This document shows, one piece after another, positions 12,812-20,871 of a stretch of DNA of 64,000 nt. Every line of letters starts with the position of its first letter. Position 1 is the stretch's first letter. A program made the position numbers and the translations under genes. The notes under the pieces are model-generated. The model did no database searches, had not been told where the DNA came from, and saw nothing but the letters and a program-made list of their open reading frames with translations. The DNA is taken from contig NZ_JABWGO010000015.1 of NCBI RefSeq assembly GCF_013363995.1, forward strand, positions 1-64,000. Direction: 5' to 3'. Source of the stretch: Nonomuraea rhodomycinica. Lineage in GTDB: Bacteria > Actinomycetota > Actinomycetes > Streptosporangiales > Streptosporangiaceae.

Positions 12812-12824
12812 TAAGCTTGGGCGC
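12812..12824 (+). promoter_or_regulatory. -10 element for a leaderless pyrE transcript
   Basis: TAAGCT (12812-12817) ends 7 nt before the pyrE ATG and there is no ribosome site, so transcription should begin at or next to the start codon. No convincing -35 was seen. Confidence 0.55.
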
Positions 12825-13358
12825 ATGACGGATCGCGACGACCTGCTGACCGAGATCGAGAACAAGGCCGTGGTCCACGGCAAGGTGGTGCTCTCCTCCG
12901 GCAAGGAGGCCGACTTCTACCTGGACCTGCGCCGCATCACGCTCGACGCCGTGGCGGCGCCGCTCGTGGGCAGGGTGATGCTGGACCTCACCGCCGACCT
13001 GGAGTACGACGCCGTGGGCGGGCTCACCCTGGGCGCCGACCCGGTGGCCGGGGCGATGCTGCACGCGGCGGCGGCGCGGGGACGCCGGCTGGACGCGTTC
13101 GTGGTGCGCAAGGCGCAGAAGGCGCACGGCCTCCAGCGGCGCATCGAGGGCCCGGAGGTGAAGGGGCGACGCGTGCTCGTGGTCGAGGACACCTCGACGA
13201 CCGGCGCGTCGCCGCTGACGGCCGTGGAGGCTCTGCGTGAGGCGGGCGCCGAGGTGGTGGCCGTGGCCACGATCGTCGACCGCGGCGCGGCCGCGCGCAT
13301 GGCCGAGGAGGGGCTGGAGTACCGCAGCGCGTACACGCTCGCCGACCTGGGGCTCTGA
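12825..13358 (+). CDS. pyrE: Orotate phosphoribosyltransferase
   Basis: 177 residues, the usual family length. It transfers orotate to PRPP to make orotidine 5'-monophosphate in pyrimidine synthesis. The PRPP-binding motif VLVVEDTSTTGASP is intact (residues ~121-134), as are GKEADFYLDLR near the N-terminus and VRKAQKAHG in the flexible loop region. ATG 12825 has a -10 hexamer 7 nt upstream and no ribosome site, fitting leaderless expression. It diverges from the sigma-fusion gene and stands apart from other pyrimidine genes. Confidence 0.95.
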   Translation: MTDRDDLLTEIENKAVVHGKVVLSSGKEADFYLDLRRITLDAVAAPLVGRVMLDLTADLEYDAVGGLTLGADPVAGAMLHAAAARGRRLDAFVVRKAQKAHGLQRRIEGPEVKGRRVLVVEDTSTTGASPLTAVEALREAGAEVVAVATIVDRGAAARMAEEGLEYRSAYTLADLGL

Positions 13359-13380
13359 GCCGCCCCGCGCCCGGGTCGCG

Positions 13381-13773
13381 TCAGGGCGCCTCGACCGTGA
13401 ACGCCTCGCGCTCGCCCGCCTTGCCCTGGGCGCGCGGCCTGCCGTTCTCGGTGACCCGGACCGTGGCCGCGTCCGTGAGCACGACGTCGAGCTCCGGCTG
13501 GAAGTAGCGCACCTCCTCGCCCCTGGTCATGTCGCGATACTGCAGCACGTCGCCGCCCGGCACCCGGACCGTGACGAGGGGGCAGGTGTCGGCCACGCAT
13601 TCGAGGCGCACGGTCGGCACCTGGGCGCCGGCCGTCGGCTCGGCGGTGGCGCGCTGCGGCTCGGCCCGCTCAGGGGTGTCGAGCGACAGGAACAGCGCGC
13701 GCCCGCCGATGACGAGAAGTGTCGCGACCCCGGCGACCGCGAGAACGGCGACCGCGAGGCGGGCGAGGCCCAT
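13381..13773 (-). CDS. Small membrane-anchored protein, RodZ C-terminal-like (DUF4115-like) domain
   Basis: About 130 residues: an N-terminal membrane anchor (LAVAVLAVAGVATLLVIGG), a short linker, then a small beta domain with VVLTDAATVRVTENGRPR, similar to the DUF4115 domain at the C-terminus of RodZ-type proteins. The domain should be extracytoplasmic. There is no helix-turn-helix, so it is not a full RodZ. ATG 13773 is chosen; an in-frame GTG at 13797 would add eight residues. It is convergent with pyrE and lies 61 bp after the DedA gene on the same strand. Function unknown. Confidence 0.6.
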   Translation of the reverse strand: MGLARLAVAVLAVAGVATLLVIGGRALFLSLDTPERAEPQRATAEPTAGAQVPTVRLECVADTCPLVTVRVPGGDVLQYRDMTRGEEVRYFQPELDVVLTDAATVRVTENGRPRAQGKAGEREAFTVEAP

Positions 13774-13833
13774 CGGATCTGACCTGTGGCGTCCCACACA
13801 CCGGAGAGTACCCCCGGGAGAGGCCGGTCCCGG

Positions 13834-14544
13834 CTACGGGCCGTCGGTGCTCGTGGGGACGCGGTGGTGCTTGCCCGTGGGCATCGGCGCGGCCTTGGGA
13901 TTCCGGCGCCGCTTGACCACCTCGAAGATGATCGGGATCAGCGAGATCAGCACGATGAGGAAGACGCCCGGCAGGATGTACTTGTCGATCTGCTTGGGGT
14001 CGACCTTGTTGCCGAGGAAGTGGCCGAGCAGCAGCAGGCCCTCGACCCACACCACGCCGCCGATGACGTTCCAGACGAAGAACCGCTTGGCGGGCATCTC
14101 CAGCACGCCGGCGACCGGGTTCATGAAGGTGCGGACGATGGGCACGAACCGGGCCAGCACCACGGCCTTGGCCGGGCCGAACTTCTCGAAGAACTCCTCG
14201 GCCCGTACGACGTGCTCGCGCTTGAACAGCCGCGAGTCGGGCTTGTCGAACATCCTCCGCCCGAACCGCGCCCCGAGGAAGTGGCCGAGCTGGGCGCCCG
14301 CGATGGCGCACAGCGGCGTGCCGATCAGCAGCATCGGGAAGGACAGCGGCTCGATCCCCATGCCGACGGCCACGGACGCGGAGCTGAAGATCCCGGCCGC
14401 GACCAGCAGCGAGTCGCCCGGCAGGAAGAAGCCGAGCAGCAGACCCGTCTCGGCGAAGATGATGGCCAGAACGCCGATCGTCGCGAAGGCGCCGAGGATG
14501 GTGAGCCACCACGTCGGGTCGAGGAGATTCAAGAGCGAGTCCAC
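13834..14544 (-). CDS. DedA family membrane protein
   Basis: 236 residues with several hydrophobic helices. It carries the DedA/VTT signature: ETGLLLGFFLPGDSLLVAAG near the N-terminus, the GxxxGxxxGxxxG-like LIGTPLCAIAGAQLGHFLGA, and FxxRFxPxxRTFxxxVAG as LARFVPIVRTFMNPVAGV. Members are proposed lipid scramblases or flippases needed for envelope homeostasis. GTG 14544 is preceded by TAGGCT (14551-14556) with a 6-nt gap, suggesting a leaderless mRNA. The C-terminal tail is Lys/Arg-rich and cytoplasmic. Confidence 0.9.
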   Translation of the reverse strand: MDSLLNLLDPTWWLTILGAFATIGVLAIIFAETGLLLGFFLPGDSLLVAAGIFSSASVAVGMGIEPLSFPMLLIGTPLCAIAGAQLGHFLGARFGRRMFDKPDSRLFKREHVVRAEEFFEKFGPAKAVVLARFVPIVRTFMNPVAGVLEMPAKRFFVWNVIGGVVWVEGLLLLGHFLGNKVDPKQIDKYILPGVFLIVLISLIPIIFEVVKRRRNPKAAPMPTGKHHRVPTSTDGP

Positions 14545-14590
14545 AGGCTGAGCCTACCCTTAGCACAGAGGCGCGACGGGTGACGCGCGA

Positions 14591-14640
14591 GGCGTTGTCA
14601 CTACCACGCGGGGTAGCGGACGGTAATACTGGGCAACGCC
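14591..14640 (+). promoter_or_regulatory. Nested hairpin upstream of fba
   Basis: An outer stem GGCGTTG/CAACGCC (14591-14597 with 14634-14640) encloses an inner stem CTACC/GGTAG (14601-14605 with 14612-14616). It ends 27 nt before the aldolase start, which has its own AGGGAGA ribosome site. It may be a folded leader or overlap the promoter; there is no T-tract. Confidence 0.3.
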
Positions 14641-14667
14641 GAGCCTTACTTCTCAGGGAGATGAATC

Positions 14668-15690
14668 ATGCCGATAGCCACTCCAGAGATCTACGCGGAG
14701 ATGCTGGACCGGGCCAAGGCCGGCGGCTTCGCCTACCCGGCCATCAACGTGACCTCCTCGCAGACGCTGAACGCCGCGCTGCGCGGTTTCGCCGAGGCCG
14801 AGAGCGACGGCATCGTGCAGGTGTCCACGGGAGGCGCCGAGTTCCTGTCGGGCGCCACGGTGAAGGACATGGTGACGGGCGCGACGGCGCTCGCCGAGTA
14901 CGCCCGGGTGGTGGCCGAGAAGTACCCCGTGACGGTGGCCCTGCACACCGACCACTGCCCGAAGGACAAGCTGGACGGCTTCATGCGGCCGCTCATCGAC
15001 ATCTCGCTCGAACGTGTCTCGCGCGGCCTCGACCCGCTCTTCCAGTCGCACATGTGGGACGGGTCGGCCGTGCCGCTGGAGGAGAACCTGGAGATCGCGC
15101 AGGAGCTCCTGGACAAGTGCGCGCGGGCCAGGGTCGTCATGGAGATGGAGATCGGCGTCGTCGGCGGTGAGGAGGACGGCGTCGTCGGCGAGATCAACGA
15201 GAAGCTGTACACGACGCCCGGCGACGCGCTGGCCACGGCCGAGGCGGTCGGGCTGGGCGAGCGGGGCCGCTACCTGCTGGCCGCCACGTTCGGCAACGTG
15301 CACGGCGTCTACAAGCCGGGCCACGTCAAGCTGCGACCGGGCGTGCTGAAGGAGCTGCAGGAGGCGGTGGGCGGCAAGTACGGCAAGGACAAGCCGTTCG
15401 ACCTGGTCTTCCACGGCGGCTCCGGCTCGTCGCTGGAGGAGATCCACGAGGCCATCTCGTACGGCGTGGTGAAGATGAACATCGACACCGACACGCAGTA
15501 CGCCTTCACCCGGCCGATCGCCGACCACATGTTCCGCAACTACGACGGCGTGCTCAAGGTCGACGGCGACGTCGGCAACAAGAAGACCTACGACCCGCGC
15601 TCGTACGGCAAGGCCGCCGAGGCCGGCATGGCCGCCCGCGTGGTGGAGGCGTGCGAACACCTCAAGAGCGCTGGGACGAAGATCTCCTAG
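14668..15690 (+). CDS. fba: Fructose-bisphosphate aldolase, class II
   Basis: 340 residues. A zinc-dependent aldolase interconverting fructose 1,6-bisphosphate with DHAP and glyceraldehyde 3-phosphate. The metal and active-site pieces are visible: HTDHCPKDKLDGF, the EMEIGVVGGEEDG loop, GNVHGVYKPG, VFHGGSGS and KMNIDTDTQYAFT. The length fits the class IIA (E. coli FbaA-like) group common in actinomycetes. ATG 14668 follows AGGGAGATGAATC. DUF3151 follows 34 bp later in the same direction, an arrangement I recall as common in this phylum. Confidence 0.96.
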   Translation: MPIATPEIYAEMLDRAKAGGFAYPAINVTSSQTLNAALRGFAEAESDGIVQVSTGGAEFLSGATVKDMVTGATALAEYARVVAEKYPVTVALHTDHCPKDKLDGFMRPLIDISLERVSRGLDPLFQSHMWDGSAVPLEENLEIAQELLDKCARARVVMEMEIGVVGGEEDGVVGEINEKLYTTPGDALATAEAVGLGERGRYLLAATFGNVHGVYKPGHVKLRPGVLKELQEAVGGKYGKDKPFDLVFHGGSGSSLEEIHEAISYGVVKMNIDTDTQYAFTRPIADHMFRNYDGVLKVDGDVGNKKTYDPRSYGKAAEAGMAARVVEACEHLKSAGTKIS

Positions 15691-15724
15691 CCACGTCCGG
15701 GGCCCGGCGGGTATGACTTGTCCT

Positions 15725-16135
15725 ATGGACAACCTTCTCGCCGGGCCGCCCCCGACCTACCTGCCGGACCTGCCCGAGGCCAGGGAGGCGCTCGAATCCG
15801 GGGCCAAGCCCTCCGACGTGGCCGCCCGCTTCCCCGCCCACCCGGCGGCCTGGGCCGCTCTCGCGGAGGAGTACTTCGCGCAGGGGCACGCCGTGACCTC
15901 CTACGCCTTCGCCCGCACGGGCTACCACCGCGGGCTCGACCAGCTGCGCCGCAACGGCTGGAAGGGGCACGGGCCGATCCCGTGGGAGCACGAGCCCAAC
16001 CGCGGCTTCCTGCGCTGCCTGTACGCACTGGCCAGGGCCGCCCAGGCCATCGGTGAGAAGGACGAGGCCGAGCGGTGCGTGCAGTTCCTCAAGGACAGCG
16101 ACGAGGCCGCCTACGACGCGCTGACGGCCGGATAG
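15725..16135 (+). CDS. DUF3151 protein
   Basis: 136 residues with the features of the actinobacterial DUF3151 family: YLPDLPEAREAL, HPAAWAALAEEY, YAFARTGYHRGLDQLRRNGWKG and ALARAAQAIGE. It looks like a soluble all-helical TPR-like protein with no catalytic motif. ATG 15725 has no ribosome site; TATGAC (15712-15717) 7 nt upstream could drive a leaderless message in addition to readthrough from fba. Function unknown; genes of this family usually lie by fba and purA. Confidence 0.85.
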   Translation: MDNLLAGPPPTYLPDLPEAREALESGAKPSDVAARFPAHPAAWAALAEEYFAQGHAVTSYAFARTGYHRGLDQLRRNGWKGHGPIPWEHEPNRGFLRCLYALARAAQAIGEKDEAERCVQFLKDSDEAAYDALTAG

Positions 16136-16140
16136 CCCCC

Positions 16141-16170
16141 TTGGGACAGACAGGCACAGTCGGGTAGTCT
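16141..16170 (+). promoter_or_regulatory. Candidate promoter for purA
   Basis: TTGGGA (16141-16146) and TAGTCT (16165-16170), 18 bp apart, are a reasonable vegetative -35/-10 pair. The start would fall at about 16177, just before the leader hairpin. Confidence 0.5.
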
Positions 16171-16181
16171 CTGCACGCAAG

Positions 16182-16216
16182 AGCCCCTGTCGCGCTTGCG
16201 CCAGGGGTTTCGTTTT
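16182..16216 (+). terminator. Intrinsic terminator-like hairpin in the purA leader
   Basis: CCCCTG (16184-16189) pairs with CAGGGG (16202-16207), with an inner GCGC/GCGC stem, followed by TTTCGTTTT. It lies only 21 nt before the purA ATG and downstream of the candidate promoter. It either ends DUF3151 transcripts or attenuates purA. Confidence 0.6.
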
Positions 16217-16236
16217 GTGCTCGGGAGACTAGAACC

Positions 16237-17520
16237 ATGCCGGCTGTCGTTCTCGTGGGCGCCCAATGGGGCGATGAGGGCAAGGGCAAGGCCACCGACC
16301 TGCTCGGAGGCGACGTCGACTACGTCGTCCGGTACCAGGGTGGCAACAACGCGGGCCACACCGTGGTCATCGGCGACCAGAAGTACGCGCTGCACCTGCT
16401 CCCCACGGGCATCCTGTCGCCCGAGGTGGTGCCGGTGATCGGCAACGGCGTGGTCATCGACCCGCGCGTGCTGCTGGACGAGATCGACGGGCTGGCCGCC
16501 CGGGGCATCTCGGCGGAGCGGCTGCTGATCTCCGCCAACGCGCACCTGATCATGCCCCACCACCGGGCGCTGGACAAGGTCACCGAGCGCTACCTCGGCA
16601 AGGCCAAGATCGGCACGACCGGGCGCGGCATCGGCCCCGCGTACGGCGACAAGATCTACCGCATGGGCGTGCGCGTGCAGGACCTGCTCGACCCGGGCAT
16701 CCTGGCCAAGAAGATCGAGTCGGCCCTGATCGAGAAGAACCAGGTGCTGACCAAGGTCTACAACCGGCGCGGCATCGAGTCGGAGCGGGTCCTGGAGGAG
16801 TACCTCGGCTACGCCGAGCGGCTCAAGCCGCACATCGCCGACACCTCGCTGGTGCTGTCGAAGGCGCTGGACGACGGCAAGCTCGTGCTGCTGGAGGGCG
16901 GTCAGGGCACGCTGCTCGACATCGACCACGGCACGTACCCGTTCGTCACCTCGTCCTCGCCCACCTCGGGCGGCGCGTGCGCCGGCTCCGGCATCCCGCC
17001 GACCCGGCTGACGAAGGTCATCGGCATCCTCAAGGCGTACACGACGCGCGTCGGCTCGGGCCCGTTCCCGACCGAGCTGACCGACGAGATGGGCGACTGG
17101 CTGCGCACGACCGGCGGCGAGTACGGCGTCACCACGGGCCGCAACCGCCGCTGCGGCTGGTTCGACGCGGTCATCGCCCGGTACGCCACGCGCATCAACG
17201 GCGTGACCGACTTCTTCCTCACCAAGCTGGACGTCCTGTCGGGGCTGGAGACGATCCCGGTCTGCGTGGCGTACGAGGTGGACGGCGTGCGGCACGAGGA
17301 GATCCCGATGACGCAGACCGACTTCCACCACGCCAAGCCGATCTACGAGGAGCTGCCCGGCTGGCAGGAGGACATCACGGGGGCCAAGACCTTCGAGGAC
17401 CTGCCGGCCAACGCCCAGGCGTACGTCCGGGCGCTGGAGGAGATGAGCGGCGCCCCGATCAGCGCGGTCGGCGTGGGCCCGGCGCGCGACGCCACCCTGG
17501 TGCTGCGCCCGCTGACCTGA
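16237..17520 (+). CDS. purA: Adenylosuccinate synthetase
   Basis: 427 residues, full family length. It condenses IMP and aspartate using GTP, the first committed step to AMP. Signature motifs are intact: GAQWGDEGKGKATD (P-loop and catalytic Asp), GGNNAGHTV with catalytic His, TTGRGIGPAYGDK, GGQGTLLDIDHGTYPFVTSS, and the C-terminal GVTTGRNRRCGW region. The ribosome site GGGAG lies about 12 nt upstream of ATG 16237. Transcription probably starts at ~16177 and passes a terminator-like hairpin, so leader attenuation is plausible. Confidence 0.97.
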   Translation: MPAVVLVGAQWGDEGKGKATDLLGGDVDYVVRYQGGNNAGHTVVIGDQKYALHLLPTGILSPEVVPVIGNGVVIDPRVLLDEIDGLAARGISAERLLISANAHLIMPHHRALDKVTERYLGKAKIGTTGRGIGPAYGDKIYRMGVRVQDLLDPGILAKKIESALIEKNQVLTKVYNRRGIESERVLEEYLGYAERLKPHIADTSLVLSKALDDGKLVLLEGGQGTLLDIDHGTYPFVTSSSPTSGGACAGSGIPPTRLTKVIGILKAYTTRVGSGPFPTELTDEMGDWLRTTGGEYGVTTGRNRRCGWFDAVIARYATRINGVTDFFLTKLDVLSGLETIPVCVAYEVDGVRHEEIPMTQTDFHHAKPIYEELPGWQEDITGAKTFEDLPANAQAYVRALEEMSGAPISAVGVGPARDATLVLRPLT

Positions 17521-17522
17521 GG

Positions 17523-18218
17523 TTATCCGGCGAGGACCGCGGCGGTCATGGGCGTGTGGACGGCCCAGCCCAGGGTCTCGTAGAGGGAGCGGCCGGCGGG
17601 GGTGGCGACGAGCACCCCGTCGGCGGCGCCGCCCGCCGCGGCGGTCGCGGTCAGCGCGCGCATGACGACGGTGCCGAGGCCGCGCCGCCGGTGGTTCGGG
17701 GCGGTCTCGACCTTGTCCACGACCGCGGTGGCGCCGGCGATGGCCAGCTGGCCGCGCGCGGCCATCTCGCCGGCGGCGGTGAGCAGGCGGGCGACGGTGA
17801 CGCCGGCGCGCGTGGTGACGGCCAGCGTGTAGCCGTGGGGCGCGGCCACGCCGGCCCGCGCGGCGGCCGTCGGGCCGCTGACGCCCCTGGTCCGCGGCGG
17901 CGCGGGGTCGAGCGGGGTGGTCATCAGGTACTCCTGCTCCTGCACGTCCCAGGACGGCGGCAGCCAGGGCGCGACCTCCTCGCGCGGCGCGCAGAGCTTC
18001 AGCCAGGTGCCGGGAACGCTCGGCAGGGCGGTGAGATGGCGCAGGGTGGCCGGGGTGGGCGCCGGGACGACGTGGCGCACCATGTGGCCGGGCAAGCCGA
18101 CGTCCACGCGCAGGCCCCACGGCTCGCGCACCGGTGTGGGGGCGTCGCGGGAGACCACCCAGCCGTAGACCCATGCCAGCACCGGCTCCGGCCGGACCGT
18201 TTTGAGAGCCCCCGTCAT
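17523..18218 (-). CDS. GNAT family N-acetyltransferase
   Basis: 231 residues. The C-terminal half is a GNAT acetyltransferase with the acetyl-CoA pyrophosphate loop in NHRRRGLGTVVMRAL and a terminal SLYETLGWAVHTPM strand. The N-terminal ~110 residues (WLPPSWDVQEQEYLMTTPLD) resemble other actinobacterial GNATs that carry an extra domain. The substrate is unknown. ATG 18218 is preceded by TAAGCT (18226-18231) with a 7-nt gap, indicating a leaderless message. It ends 3 nt from the purA stop (convergent) and diverges from the second GNAT gene. Confidence 0.8.
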   Translation of the reverse strand: MTGALKTVRPEPVLAWVYGWVVSRDAPTPVREPWGLRVDVGLPGHMVRHVVPAPTPATLRHLTALPSVPGTWLKLCAPREEVAPWLPPSWDVQEQEYLMTTPLDPAPPRTRGVSGPTAAARAGVAAPHGYTLAVTTRAGVTVARLLTAAGEMAARGQLAIAGATAVVDKVETAPNHRRRGLGTVVMRALTATAAAGGAADGVLVATPAGRSLYETLGWAVHTPMTAAVLAG

Positions 18219-18304
18219 GGCGGTCAGCTTATTGCACGAAGATTGCAACTATCCAGGCAAAAAGGGCATGCGACGCCTCACATCGGACACCTACCCTCGG
18301 CCCC

Positions 18305-18727
18305 ATGGAAATCCGCCGGGTCACCGCGTCCGAGGCCGTCGAGGCGGCCGGCCACCTCTTCGACGCCACGCCGCGGCGGGAGGCCACCGCCAGGTTCCTG
18401 GCGGACGAGGGGCACCACCTCCTCATCGCGTACGTGGACGGGACGCCCGCCGGGATGGTCACCGGCGTGGAGATGACGCACCCGGACAAGGGCACGGAGA
18501 TGTTCCTGTACGAGCTGGGCGTGGACGAGCGCTTCCGCGGACAGGGCATCGCGCGGGCGCTGGTGCTGGCCCTGGCCCGGCTGGCCCGGGAGCGCGGCCT
18601 GTACGGGCTGTGGACGGCGACGGGCGGGGACAACGCGCCGGCCCGGGCGACGTACGCGGGCGCGGGCGGCGACGCGGAGGCGGACCAGGTGATCTACAGC
18701 TGGGCGTTCGACGGCCCGCCCCGATGA
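18305..18727 (+). CDS. GNAT family N-acetyltransferase, AAC(3)-I-like
   Basis: 140 residues. A single GNAT fold with EMFLYELGVDERFRGQGIARALV, which contains the (R/Q)xxGxGxA acetyl-CoA loop and an acidic strand resembling aminoglycoside 3-N-acetyltransferase type I enzymes. Resistance activity cannot be claimed from this; many relatives act on other amines. ATG 18305 has TACCCT (18292-18297) 7 nt upstream and no ribosome site. The last codons are duplicated just downstream (35-bp direct repeat), so the C-terminus may have been remodelled recently. Confidence 0.75.
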   Translation: MEIRRVTASEAVEAAGHLFDATPRREATARFLADEGHHLLIAYVDGTPAGMVTGVEMTHPDKGTEMFLYELGVDERFRGQGIARALVLALARLARERGLYGLWTATGGDNAPARATYAGAGGDAEADQVIYSWAFDGPPR

Positions 18728-18759
18728 TCTACAGCTCGATGTTCGACGGGCCTTCCCGG
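18690..18759. repeat. 35-bp direct duplication across the GNAT gene end
   Basis: Two adjacent 35-bp copies start at 18690 and 18725, both beginning TGATCTACAGC and continuing to GTTCGACGG. They diverge at several positions. The first encodes VIYSWAFDGPPR; the second starts at the TGA stop. The period is not a multiple of three. Confidence 0.8.
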
Positions 18760-18839
18760 AGCCGCCCGGCTCCATGCATCGGGATATTGCGGGCAAAAAG
18801 GATGCGGCGTGGCGGCGCTGGAAGGTGGCGGGGGCCCGG

Positions 18840-18851
18840 TAGGGTCCGGGT
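18840..18851 (+). promoter_or_regulatory. -10 element for a leaderless GDPD transcript
   Basis: TAGGGT (18840-18845) ends 6 nt before the GTG start, so the transcript should begin at the start codon. No consensus -35 was seen. Confidence 0.55.
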
Positions 18852-19757
18852 GTGCGCGTTGAGATACATGGCCATCGGGGGGCTAGGGGCCTCTGGCCCG
18901 AGAACACGTTGCCCGGCCTGAGCCGCACGCTGGAGCTCGGGGTCCACGCACTGGAGCTGGACGTCGCGCTCACCGCCGACCGGCGGCTCGTGCTCACGCA
19001 CGACCTCACGGTCTCGGCCGTCACGAGCGCCGACACGCGGCCGGCACGGGCCGGCGACCCGGCGTTCCCGTACGTCGGCAAGCCGATCAACTCCCTCACG
19101 CTCGCCCAGCTCCGCACCCTCGACGTGGGCGTGCGGCTGCCGCGGCACCCCGACGACCCGTTCGCGATCACCCAGGTGGCGATCCCCGAGACCCGCATGC
19201 CCACGCTCGGCGCGGTCCTCGGCCTGGTCAACGCCTACGAGGCCGACTCCGTGCGCCTGCACGTCGAGCTCAAGTCCGACCCGACCAGGCCCGAGCTGAC
19301 CGCCGACCCCGAGCTGTTCACCGGGCTGGTGATCGACGAGCTCGACCGGCACGGCCGGCTGGACAACGTGGCCATCCTCAGCTTCGACTGGCGCGTCATC
19401 GCGCAGGCGGCGGCCATGGCGCCCGGCACGCGGCGCTTCGCGCTGATCGAGCCCGACACCCTGCACTGGAACGGCGAGCTGGGCGACGACGTCCCCGCCG
19501 CCGCCCGCGACGCCGGGGCCACCACACTGTCGCCCGAGCACGTGATGGTGGACGAGCACCTGATGTCCCAGGCCGCCGCGGCGGGCCTGGACGTGGCGGT
19601 CTGGACGGTCAACGACACCGAGCTGGCGGCGCGCATGCTGGATCTCGGGGTGTCGGGGATCGTGACCGACTACCCCGACCGGATGCGGGAGCTGTGGCGC
19701 GAGCGCGGCCTGCCGCTGCCCGGCCCGGTCGAGCCCCTGAGGCCCGTCTCCGTCTGA
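18852..19757 (+). CDS. Glycerophosphodiester phosphodiesterase
   Basis: 301 residues. It hydrolyses glycerophosphodiesters to glycerol 3-phosphate and an alcohol. The GDPD signature is at the N-terminus: HGHRGARGLWPENTL and ELDVALTADRRLVLTHD supply the catalytic His pair and metal-binding Glu/Asp. HVELKSDP and the C-terminal VAVWTVND, DYPDRM motifs complete the TIM barrel. There is no signal peptide, so it is cytoplasmic, as in GlpQ2/UgpQ types. GTG 18852 is leaderless by its TAGGGT box. The stop codon lies inside a 24-bp tandem repeat. Confidence 0.92.
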   Translation: MRVEIHGHRGARGLWPENTLPGLSRTLELGVHALELDVALTADRRLVLTHDLTVSAVTSADTRPARAGDPAFPYVGKPINSLTLAQLRTLDVGVRLPRHPDDPFAITQVAIPETRMPTLGAVLGLVNAYEADSVRLHVELKSDPTRPELTADPELFTGLVIDELDRHGRLDNVAILSFDWRVIAQAAAMAPGTRRFALIEPDTLHWNGELGDDVPAAARDAGATTLSPEHVMVDEHLMSQAAAAGLDVAVWTVNDTELAARMLDLGVSGIVTDYPDRMRELWRERGLPLPGPVEPLRPVSV

Positions 19758-19803
19758 GCCCTGAGGCCCGTCTTCGTCCGAGCCCTGAGGCCCGTCTCCG
19801 GCC
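19731..19803. repeat. 24-bp tandem repeat x3 spanning the GDPD stop
   Basis: Three units of GAGCCCTGAGGCCCGTCT plus a variable 6-bp tail begin at 19731 (25 bp, one extra C), 19756 and 19780. The first encodes the end of the diesterase and the TGA at 19755-19757 falls at the unit junction. The rest fill the gap to the convergent Lrp gene. Confidence 0.85.
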
Positions 19804-19818
19804 GAGCCCGCGCGGAAT

Positions 19819-20790
19819 TCACGGCAGGACGGCGCCCACCCGCTTGACCGTGCGGATGACGGGGGACGTCTCCAGCTCCCGCACGCCCTCCAGGGGCGCC
19901 ACCCGCTCGGTCAGGTACCGGTACAGATCCTGCGTGTCCCGGCAGGTCACTCCGGCCATGAGGTTGCTCGGGCCGGTGATGGCCGCGGCCACGTCCACCT
20001 CCGGGTGCGCCGCCAGCGCCGCCCCGACCTCCGCCAGCCGCGACGGGCGCACCTTCATCCACAGCCACGCCTCGGCCCGGTGGCCGAGGGCCTGTGACGG
20101 GATCTCGACGTCGAACCTGAGCGCGCCGGCGCCGCGGAGGTGGTCGAGGCGCCGCCGTACCGTGGACTGCGAGCAGCGCGCGGCCGCCGCCAGCTCGCCG
20201 TGACCGGCCCGCCCGTCCTGGGCGAGCACCCGCAGCACGGCGCGGTCCTGCTCGCTGAGGAGGACCGCCGCCGGGGACGGCGGGACGGGCGGCGACTGGG
20301 GACCGAAACGCAGCCGGGCCGCCTGATCGTCGGAGAGGACGGCGACGCGGCTGCGCCATCCCGCGTACATGTGGAGGAACGCGTGCGCGGTCATGGCGAC
20401 GACGCGGGGCGTGCGCGGCAGCTTCTTCAGCAGCAGCTCACCGCCGTCCTCGCCGGCCGCGTGGACGCCGCAGACGATCTCGGTGCCGCCGGACATCAGG
20501 CGCACCCACACCGTGTCGTCGCGGCGGGCCAGCGCCTCGGCCACGGGCCCGGCGGCGTCGGGCGTGCAGACGAGTCGCACCGCCCAGGAGGTGTGCCCGT
20601 CCAGGGTGCCGTCGAGGACGCCGACGACGCGCAGCAGGCCCTCCCCGCGCAGCCTCCGGTAGCGCCGGGCGATCGTGTGCTCCGAGACGCCCAGCACCTC
20701 GCCGATCCGGCTGAAGGCGGCCCGCCCGTCGAGCTGCAGGGCGTGCACGAGAGCGAGGTCGATCGCATCAAGCGAGCCGCTTTTCTCCAT
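19819..20790 (-). CDS. Lrp/AsnC family regulator with two HTH halves
   Basis: 323 residues, twice the normal Lrp size. Residues ~8-55 are an AsnC-type helix-turn-helix (FSRIGEVLGVSEHTIARRYRRL), followed by an effector-like half. A second helix-turn-helix (~180-225, HGELAAAARCSQSTVRRRLDHL) precedes a clear Lrp ligand/RAM domain (AEVGAALAAHPEVDVAAAITG). It is a DNA-binding regulator of unknown effector, probably controlling itself or the divergent NmrA-monooxygenase pair, 81 bp away. The ATG at 20790 lies in an AT-richer stretch with no good ribosome site. Confidence 0.85.
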   Translation of the reverse strand: MEKSGSLDAIDLALVHALQLDGRAAFSRIGEVLGVSEHTIARRYRRLRGEGLLRVVGVLDGTLDGHTSWAVRLVCTPDAAGPVAEALARRDDTVWVRLMSGGTEIVCGVHAAGEDGGELLLKKLPRTPRVVAMTAHAFLHMYAGWRSRVAVLSDDQAARLRFGPQSPPVPPSPAAVLLSEQDRAVLRVLAQDGRAGHGELAAAARCSQSTVRRRLDHLRGAGALRFDVEIPSQALGHRAEAWLWMKVRPSRLAEVGAALAAHPEVDVAAAITGPSNLMAGVTCRDTQDLYRYLTERVAPLEGVRELETSPVIRTVKRVGAVLP

Positions 20791-20871
20791 ATTTCATGAT
20801 TTCACGATGGAAATGAGCACTCAGCCGGGTCCGAGGTGCGTCGCCCGGCCCGCCGGGACGATCGTTGCGGC

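Noticed and set aside
18305..18727. Calling the GNAT an aminoglycoside resistance enzyme
   Set aside because: Only the general acetyl-CoA loop and one strand resemble AAC(3)-I; the substrate-binding part cannot be judged by eye.
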